Assembly: GCA_029009035.1 (NCBI GenBank)
Contig: JAQXJQ010000049.1
Location: forward strand, 1 to 8,800
Source: Oscillospiraceae bacterium
Lineage (GTDB): Bacteria; Bacillota; Clostridia; Oscillospirales; Oscillospiraceae
DNA length: 8,800 nucleotides
Reading direction: 5' to 3'
Every line of letters begins with the position of its first letter. Positions within the stretch are counted from its first letter, which is position 1. A program made the translations under genes and the position numbers. Under the pieces are notes generated by a model. It saw only the letters and a list, made by a program, of their open reading frames with translations, was not told where the DNA came from and ran no database searches. Positions 1 to 4,575 of this stretch are shown here, in pieces.

Positions 1-643
1 TCAGCGCTCCGCCGTCAGGGTGTCCGGCAAGGCGGAATTTGAGGGTGCCAACCTGCTCTCCATGACCCGCAGTGAGCTGCGGACCTACCAGGGCGAGGAG
101 CTGTCCATCATCTTCCAGGAGCCCATGACCTCCCTGAACCCTACCAGGCGGGTGGGTCAACAGGTGGAGGAGTCCCTGCGCATCCATACTAAGCTGTCCG
201 CAAAGGAGCGCAAGGCCCGTGCGCTGGAGGCCATGGAGCTGGCGGAGCTGAGCGACCCGGAGCGCATCTATCACTGCTATCCCCACGAGCTGTCCGGCGG
301 TATGCGCCAACGGGTGATGATCGCTTCCGCGCTGGTGCTGCGGCCTCAGCTGCTCATTGCCGATGAGCCGACCACCGCGCTGGATGTGACCATTCAGGCG
401 GAAATTCTGAAGACCCTCAAGGAGATCAACCGGAAGGAGGGCACCTCCATTCTGTTCATCTCCCATGACCTTGGCGTGATCCGTGCCCTCTGCCAGCGGG
501 TCATCGTGATGCAGAAGGGGCGCATTGTGGAGCAGGGGACCGTGGATGAGGTGTTTTACCACCCTAAGCAGGAGTACACCAAGCTGCTCATCTCCTCCCG
601 CCCCACTCATAAAAAGCTGAAGGAGGACGGCAAGGATGGCTGA
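1..643 (+). CDS. Peptide/nickel-type ABC transporter ATP-binding protein (DppD/OppD/NikD-like), 5'-partial
   Basis: This is one of the two ATPases that power uptake of oligopeptides, or nickel in the Nik branch, through a Dpp/Opp-type importer at the inner face of the membrane. The open frame runs off the left edge (in frame from base 2), so the first part with the Walker A loop lies upstream. A GTG at 20 is internal and is not the start. Visible in order are the Q-loop (IIFQEPMTSLNP, about 107-142), the ABC signature LSGGMRQRV (about 290-316), Walker B LLIADEPTTALDVT (about 350-391) and the H-loop ISHDLGV (about 458-478). The protein ends about 60 residues after the H-loop, so it lacks the long C-terminal extension of classical DppD/OppD and is closer in size to NikD. 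It overlaps the next gene by 8 bases, indicating translational coupling. The family is certain; the substrate cannot be read from the sequence. Confidence 0.93.
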   Translation, partial: QRSAVRVSGKAEFEGANLLSMTRSELRTYQGEELSIIFQEPMTSLNPTRRVGQQVEESLRIHTKLSAKERKARALEAMELAELSDPERIYHCYPHELSGGMRQRVMIASALVLRPQLLIADEPTTALDVTIQAEILKTLKEINRKEGTSILFISHDLGVIRALCQRVIVMQKGRIVEQGTVDEVFYHPKQEYTKLLISSRPTHKKLKEDGKDG

Positions 644-1367
644 AGAGCTGGTTTTTGAGGTATCCTCCCTGAACAGCTGGTACGGCAAGGGAAACAAACG
701 CAAACAGGTGCTGAAGGATGTCACCCTCTCCATGAAACAGGGAGAGATTCTGGGCATTGTGGGTGAGTCCGGATGCGGAAAGTCCACCTTTGCCAAGTGC
801 GTTTTGGGGCTGGTGAAGGACATTGAGGGCAAGTGCAAGGTCTATGTCAAGCGGCCCCAGATGGTGTTTCAGGATCCCTACGGTTCCCTCAACCCCATGA
901 AGACGGTGGGGTGGATCCTGGGGGAGCAGCTTCACGCCATGGGGGTCAGGGAAGCGCAGGAGCGAAAAGAGCGGGTCATGGATATGCTGCGGCAGGTGGG
1001 ACTGGAGGAGGAACACTACCACCGAAGACCCGCCCAACTCTCCGGCGGTCAGCGCCAGCGGGTGGCCATTGCGGGGGCGCTCATTCAGGGCAGCAAGTTC
1101 ATCGTGTTGGACGAGCCTGTCTCCGCGCTGGATGTGACACTGCAAGCGCAGATCCTGCGGCTTTTGACCGACCTGCAGAGGAAGTATGACCTGTCCTATC
1201 TCTTTATCTCCCACGATCTGGCCGTGGTCTATCAGTTCTGTGACCGGGTGGCGGTGCTCTATCAGGGCCGGCTGGTGGAGGAGGGGGATGTGGACACCGT
1301 CTACGACCACCCCAAAGATGATTACACCAAAAAGCTGTTGGCGGCCTCCATGGCATTGGATGAATAA
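636..1367 (+). CDS. Peptide/nickel-type ABC transporter ATP-binding protein (DppF/OppF/NikE-like), compact
   Basis: This is the second ATPase of the same importer, expected to pair with the upstream DppD-like subunit. The 243-residue protein has Walker A GESGCGKST (43-51), a Q-loop MVFQDPYGSLNP (77-88), signature LSGGQRQRV (135-143), Walker B FIVLDEP with D159/E160, and H-loop His193. All catalytic elements are intact. The ATG at 636 lies inside the end of the upstream gene, with AGGAGG at 621-626 and 9 nt spacing. Two things are odd. Only about 25 residues separate Walker A from the Q-loop motif, where classical DppF/OppF have roughly 40, so part of the antiparallel beta subdomain is missing. 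There is also almost no C-terminal oligopeptide-type extension after the H-loop. Compact size resembles NikE-type proteins. It is the last gene of its operon and is followed directly by a strong terminator. Confidence 0.93.
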   Translation: MAEELVFEVSSLNSWYGKGNKRKQVLKDVTLSMKQGEILGIVGESGCGKSTFAKCVLGLVKDIEGKCKVYVKRPQMVFQDPYGSLNPMKTVGWILGEQLHAMGVREAQERKERVMDMLRQVGLEEEHYHRRPAQLSGGQRQRVAIAGALIQGSKFIVLDEPVSALDVTLQAQILRLLTDLQRKYDLSYLFISHDLAVVYQFCDRVAVLYQGRLVEEGDVDTVYDHPKDDYTKKLLAASMALDE

Positions 1368-1369
1368 AG

Positions 1370-1403
1370 AAAAATCCCTGCGGCATGGCCGCAGGGATTT
1401 TTT
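1370..1403. terminator. Bidirectional intrinsic terminator between convergent genes
   Basis: A near-perfect hairpin with arms 1370-1384 and 1388-1402 (core ATCCCTGCGGC / GCCGCAGGGAT) and a 3-nt ATG loop. T-rich tracts follow on both strands: TTTTTT at 1398-1403 on plus, and TTTTTCTTTATT on minus. It begins 3 nt after the plus-strand ATPase stop. The minus-strand MFS stop codon (1402-1404) overlaps the end of the hairpin and its T-tract, so one element serves both genes. Confidence 0.9.
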
Positions 1404-2556
1404 ATGCTTGGGTCGTTTTTCGCACCAGAATTTCGTGGGAGACAGCCATGACCGCCAGCAGCGCCAGCAAAAACCAGGGGAAGAGGGCAATGGTGATGTG
1501 CTGTGCCATCAGGCCGAACAGGGGCGCCATGGTGAGGCTTCCGGTGTAGGCCGCCGCCATCTGGATGCCGATGATGGCCTGAGAGCGGTCCGCCCCGAAG
1601 TGGCCGGGGGTGAAGTGAATGATGCAGGGGTAAACGGGAGCGCAGCCCAGGCCGATGATCACCAGACCCACCAGAGAGGCGGCGTAGCTCAGAGGGAGCA
1701 GAAGGATCACCACACCTACGGCGATGATGCCCAGACCCATGCGGATGAGCTGCACATCGTTCAGCTTAAAGGTGAGGAAGCCGTTGGCCGCCCGGCCCAG
1801 GGTGAGGCCGATGAGGAACAGGCTGGCGAAGCCGGCTGCGGTCTCGGCGGAGAGCCCGCTGTGGACCAGATAGCTGCTGCCCCAGAGGATGGCGGTGTGT
1901 TCCAGCGCGCAGTAGCAGAAAAAGGCCAAAATCAGCGGTTTTGCGCCGGGGATGGACAGTACCTGCGGTATGGACAGGGAAACGGACCTGCCCTCCGGGT
2001 CGGCTTCTTTGCGGCCCTTCCAAAGAGGGAGAGAGAGCAGCAAAATCACGGTGAGGACGATCTGAATGACTGCCACATAGCGGTAGCCCATGCGCCAACC
2101 CCGCTGGGATGTGAGGGCGAAGCTCATGAGGTAGGGGCCTGCGGCGGCGCCGATGCCCCACATACAGTGCAGCCAGCTCATGTGGCGGCTGGCATAGTGG
2201 ACGGCCACATAGTTGTTCAGTGCGGCGTCCACGCCGCCGGCGCCCAGCCCATAGGGGACAGCCAGAACCAGAAGCATCCGGAAGGACGGGGAGACGGAGA
2301 AGCCGAAGAGCGCCGCGGCGGTGAGGGCCACGCTGGCGGCGGTGACCTTGCCGGCTCCGAACCGGCGGGTGAGCCGGTCACTGAACAGGCTGGAGACAAT
2401 GGTGCACACCGAGATGGTCATGGAGATCATGCCGGCGTAAGAGATGGGCACGCTGAACTGGGGGTACATGGTTGGCCAGGCGGAACCCAACAGGGAGTCG
2501 GGGAGACCCAGACTGATGAAAGATAAGTAGATGACGGCAAGGAGCAGATGGATCAT
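1402..2556 (-). CDS. Major facilitator superfamily (MFS) transporter
   Basis: A 384-residue integral membrane protein with about 12 predicted helices in two six-helix halves. Rough spans are 3-21, 38-58, 71-89, 92-119, 127-147, 158-178, then after a hydrophilic loop (180-205) 207-231, 239-262, 271-290, 292-314, 326-350 and 355-377. The loop after helix 2 has the MFS motif A-like string SDRLTRRFGAGK (59-70). The N-terminus (GLPDSLLGSAWP, 17-28) is of the kind seen in uncharacterised Firmicute MFS proteins near the sugar-transporter branch. Acidic or polar residues inside helices (D110, N114, N115, E219, H220) could bind substrate. The ATG at 2554-2556 is 7 nt from TAAGGAG (2564-2570), and that ribosome site contains the stop codon of the upstream peptidase gene, so the two are tightly coupled. 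Direction of transport and substrate are unknown. Coupling to a peptidase hints at a small peptide or amino acid compound, but this is inference. Confidence 0.9.
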   Translation of the reverse strand: MIHLLLAVIYLSFISLGLPDSLLGSAWPTMYPQFSVPISYAGMISMTISVCTIVSSLFSDRLTRRFGAGKVTAASVALTAAALFGFSVSPSFRMLLVLAVPYGLGAGGVDAALNNYVAVHYASRHMSWLHCMWGIGAAAGPYLMSFALTSQRGWRMGYRYVAVIQIVLTVILLLSLPLWKGRKEADPEGRSVSLSIPQVLSIPGAKPLILAFFCYCALEHTAILWGSSYLVHSGLSAETAAGFASLFLIGLTLGRAANGFLTFKLNDVQLIRMGLGIIAVGVVILLLPLSYAASLVGLVIIGLGCAPVYPCIIHFTPGHFGADRSQAIIGIQMAAAYTGSLTMAPLFGLMAQHITIALFPWFLLALLAVMAVSHEILVRKTTQA

Positions 2557-2567
2557 GTGCAGTCTCC

Positions 2568-3608
2568 TTAATGGAAGGGATCGAGGTCGGTGTTTTCATC
2601 CACCAGCAGGAGGAATTCCGCCAGCAGCTCGATGCAGTGCTCCACATCGTCCAGATGGGCCACCTCGTTGGGGCAGTGCATATACCGCAGGGGCAGGGAG
2701 ACCAGCGCCGTGGGTACGCCCTTGCCGGTGAAATGGATCTTGTCGATGTCGGTGCCCGTGCGGGCGACGGCGGCTTCGATCTGATAGGGGATGCCGGCCT
2801 TGTTCGCTGCCTCGATGAGCAGGGCATTCATCTTCTTGTTGATGATGGTGGAGTTGCAGATGACGGGGCCTTTGCCCAGACGGACGTCGCCGGTCTCCGC
2901 CTTGTCGGTGCCGGGATAGTCGGTGGCGTAGGTCACATCCACGGCGATGGCCATGGTGGGCTCCACCTGCTGGGCGGCGAAGTATGCGCCCCGCATGGAG
3001 GTCTCCTCGCCGGGCGTGGTGGCGGCGTAGACGCCCACGGTGCAGCCCCGTTCTTTGGCCCGGCGCAGGGCCTCGATGACGATGAAGGCGCCGCCTCTGT
3101 TGTCGATGGCCCGGGCGGAGATATGGCCGCCCAGCAGCTCGCGGTAGTCGGTGTCAAAGGTGACAGTGTCACCCAGCGCCACATGGCGCAGCGCTTCCTC
3201 TCCGGAGGAGGCGCCGATGTCGATGGAGAGCGACTCGGGGCCGAGATCCTTGTTGTTCAGCAGCTCGGAGGTACAGACCACGGCGCCGTACACGATGCCG
3301 TTTTGGGTGTGGACGCGCACCTTCTGGCCCAGATACTGACGCACGCGGATGCCGCCCACCTTGGCCACCTTGAGCATACCGCTCTGCTCCACATGGGTGA
3401 CCATCAGGCCGATCTCGTCGATGTGTCCGGCAAGCAGGACCTTCTGCCTGGACTGGGGGTTGAGGATGCAGACCAGACCGCCGGTGGCGTTGGTCTCATA
3501 GGCGTCCACGGTGTCGGCCATGTAGTCGATGATTTTTTTCTGCAGCTTGATCTCGTTGCCGGACACCGAATCGGTGGACAGCATTTCATAGAAGAATTGG
3601 CGGTTCAC
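2568..3608 (-). CDS. M42 family metallo-aminopeptidase
   Basis: A 346-residue cytosolic di-metal aminopeptidase of the M42 family (PepA/YsdC/FrvX-like), whose members form tetrahedral dodecamers that trim peptides from the N-terminus. The metal and catalytic set is complete by family comparison: H62 and D64 in AGHIDEIG, bridging D169 in RAIDNRGG, E201 as general base and E202 as ligand in PGEETSMRGA, D224 in AVDVT, and H311 in RYMHCPNE. Length is typical. The start is GTG (3606-3608), chosen because GGAGGT (3617-3622) sits 8 nt upstream and no better start follows. It begins 16 nt after the regulator gene stop. The next gene (MFS) begins 11 nt after its own stop, so it is the middle gene of a three-gene operon. 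Members differ in preference (Glu, Leu, Lys) and the sequence does not settle which applies. Some relatives are annotated as endoglucanases, which is a legacy misnomer. Confidence 0.93.
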   Translation of the reverse strand: MNRQFFYEMLSTDSVSGNEIKLQKKIIDYMADTVDAYETNATGGLVCILNPQSRQKVLLAGHIDEIGLMVTHVEQSGMLKVAKVGGIRVRQYLGQKVRVHTQNGIVYGAVVCTSELLNNKDLGPESLSIDIGASSGEEALRHVALGDTVTFDTDYRELLGGHISARAIDNRGGAFIVIEALRRAKERGCTVGVYAATTPGEETSMRGAYFAAQQVEPTMAIAVDVTYATDYPGTDKAETGDVRLGKGPVICNSTIINKKMNALLIEAANKAGIPYQIEAAVARTGTDIDKIHFTGKGVPTALVSLPLRYMHCPNEVAHLDDVEHCIELLAEFLLLVDENTDLDPFH

Positions 3609-3624
3609 AGGGAATTACCTCCGG

Positions 3625-4209
3625 TCAGATATATTGATAGAGCAGACCCTTTTCGGTGCTGTAGAAGTACAGCGTGCCATGTCTCCGGCGAGGGAGACGG
3701 ACCTGCAGCTCCCACTCGGGGTAGCATTTGATGATCTGCAGGCTCTCTCCCGTGGCAAGGGCCAGGAAGGAGATATAGCACTGCTTGGTCATGGGGTGGT
3801 CGGTGGTGATAAACCATTCATCCTCCACCTGCTCCAGACGCAGCTTGTCTTCTTCACCGGCCTTTTGGGCCTTCTGCGCTTCCAAAGTCATGCCGCAGCA
3901 GGAGAGGGCCACCTGCCCGGTGGACGCGGTCACGCTGCCGCACACGGGGCACACATAAAAGTTGGTTTTTTTCATATTTCCCGCCACAGGACTGTTTTCG
4001 CCCAGATCGCCCTGAAGCAGAGCCTCCAGTCCCACGCCCAATGCGGCGCTCAGGTCGCTCAGCACCGACAGATCGGGGCATCCAAGCCCACGCTCCCATT
4101 TGGAGACCGTCTTGGGGCTGAGGCAGAGCTGCTCGGCCAGCGCCTGCTGGGTCATATGCTGTTCCAGGCGGAGGGTTCGAATGAGGATTCCGATTTTTTG
4201 ACAGTCCAT
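3625..4209 (-). CDS. XRE-family regulator with zinc-ribbon and degenerate superoxide-reductase-like domain
   Basis: A 194-residue predicted DNA-binding protein and the first gene of an operon. Residues 5-62 form an XRE/Cro-type helix-turn-helix (MTQQALAEQLCLSPKTVSKWERG spans 19-41; Q21-W38 is the recognition region). After a short linker comes a desulforedoxin-like cysteine cluster, CPVC (87-90) and CC (104-105), as in the N-terminus of desulfoferrodoxin. Residues about 121-194 resemble the superoxide reductase fold (DHPMTKQCYISF 137-148, then a basic stretch and YFYSTEKGLL 181-190). Of the five iron ligands expected there, only H138 is kept. The second His of HxxxxxH is C144, and the terminal Cys and His align with S184 and K187. 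A catalytic role is therefore unlikely and a sensor or structural role more likely. The ATG at 4207-4209 is chosen over an upstream ATG at 4302, because AGGAGGTG (4216-4223) lies 6 nt away and the longer start would precede the promoter -10. The effector is unknown. Confidence 0.85.
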   Translation of the reverse strand: MDCQKIGILIRTLRLEQHMTQQALAEQLCLSPKTVSKWERGLGCPDLSVLSDLSAALGVGLEALLQGDLGENSPVAGNMKKTNFYVCPVCGSVTASTGQVALSCCGMTLEAQKAQKAGEEDKLRLEQVEDEWFITTDHPMTKQCYISFLALATGESLQIIKCYPEWELQVRLPRRRHGTLYFYSTEKGLLYQYI

Positions 4210-4215
4210 GGCTTT

Positions 4216-4223
4216 CACCTCCT
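4216..4223 (-). promoter_or_regulatory. Ribosome binding site of the XRE regulator gene
   Basis: AGGAGGTG on the minus strand is almost fully complementary to the 16S 3' end and lies 6 nt before the ATG at 4209. It decides the start codon in favour of the 194-residue form. Confidence 0.85.
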
Positions 4224-4258
4224 GGGGAAAACATACCATATGGAGACGGGGAATACAA

Positions 4259-4273
4259 TCTACGCTCCGTAGA
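4259..4273. promoter_or_regulatory. Candidate operator palindrome for the XRE regulator
   Basis: A perfect inverted repeat, TCTACG-CTC-CGTAGA (6-bp arms, 3-nt centre). It lies 18 bp downstream of the -10 box, within the early transcribed leader of the XRE operon. Size and position suit roadblock repression by a dimeric helix-turn-helix protein, so autoregulation is likely but inferred. No second copy was noticed elsewhere in the window. Confidence 0.5.
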
Positions 4274-4282
4274 CATCTGCAC

Positions 4283-4301
4283 TGTGGGAAATTGTACCAC
4301 A
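4283..4301. promoter_or_regulatory. Imperfect dyad over the XRE operon -10 box
   Basis: TGTGG and CCACA arms (4283-4287 and 4297-4301) flank 9 bp that include the -10 hexamer. A repressor bound here would block RNA polymerase. The arms are short and chance occurrence is possible; it is listed because it covers the promoter and sits next to a second palindrome. Confidence 0.3.
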
Positions 4302-4319
4302 TTCATGGAATGATGTCTA
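4291..4319 (-). promoter_or_regulatory. Sigma-A promoter of the XRE-M42-MFS operon
   Basis: On the minus strand, a -35 TAGACA (4314-4319), a 17-bp spacer, and a -10 TACAAT (4291-4296) preceded by TGG, giving an extended -10. The expected start of transcription is near 4284, leaving a leader of roughly 75 nt before the regulator ATG at 4209. The promoter sits between the copA terminator and the regulator gene, so this operon is transcribed independently of the copper genes. Confidence 0.75.
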
Positions 4320-4333
4320 ATCAAAAATCGGAC

Positions 4334-4369
4334 AAAAAGAAGCCGCCTGCCATGAACGACAGACGGCTT
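4334..4369 (-). terminator. Intrinsic terminator of the csoR-copA operon
   Basis: On the minus strand, AAGCCGTCTGTC pairs with GGCAGGCGGCTT (arms 4358-4369 and 4340-4351), 12 bp with two G-U wobbles and a 6-nt loop. A CTTTTTG tract follows (4334-4338 are A on plus). It begins 5 nt past the copA stop and separates the copper operon from the XRE operon promoter just downstream. Confidence 0.85.
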
Positions 4370-4374
4370 GCGCA

Positions 4375-4575
4375 TTATTGGATGGCAGATACTTCGTAGC
4401 CCGCGTCCTTGATGGCGGCGCGGATGGCGTCGTCGGATACCTCGCCGGTGACGGTGGCGGTCTTGCTCTCCAGATCCACGGTGGCGGTGACGCCGGGGAG
4501 GTCATTGAGGGCCTTTTCGGCATGGGCGCGGCAATGCTGGCACATCATGCCTTCGATGATGACTTTCTTTTCCAT
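4375..4575 (-). CDS. copZ: Nested in-frame CopZ-like copper chaperone (alternative product of copA)
   Basis: The last 66 codons of copA form a complete HMA domain of CopZ size (MEKKVIIEGMMCQHC start, Cu(I) pair C12/C15 in local numbering, a beta-alpha-beta-beta-alpha-beta pattern ending in GYEVSAIQ). They begin with an ATG at 4573-4575 preceded by AAAGGAGA at 4586-4593, about 10-11 nt away, exactly where an independent gene would have its ribosome site. A free chaperone could therefore be made by internal initiation in addition to the fused domain, giving both a tethered and a soluble copper carrier. No stop codon separates the two parts. An alternative is that only the fusion is translated and the Shine-Dalgarno is a relic of a former separate copZ gene. 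The start signal is visible; actual use is inferred. Confidence 0.5.
   Translation of the reverse strand: MEKKVIIEGMMCQHCRAHAEKALNDLPGVTATVDLESKTATVTGEVSDDAIRAAIKDAGYEVSAIQ

Noticed and set aside
588..1490. A 300-codon minus-strand frame opposite the DppF-like gene
   Set aside because: It spans the bidirectional terminator, overlaps the end of the MFS gene in another frame and opposes an ATPase with complete motifs.
1186..2526. A 446-codon plus-strand frame across the ATPase/MFS junction
   Set aside because: It runs through a strong terminator and is antisense to a clear 12-helix MFS protein; its composition (repeated G, E, A, H) is that of a shadow frame.
2571..3731. A 386-codon plus-strand frame opposite the M42 peptidase
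   Set aside because: Shadow of the peptidase, which has all metal ligands on the minus strand.
4210..4302. 31-residue N-terminal extension of the XRE regulator from an ATG at 4302
   Set aside because: The ATG overlaps the promoter spacer, upstream of the expected transcription start, and has no ribosome site; AGGAGGTG points to the ATG at 4209.
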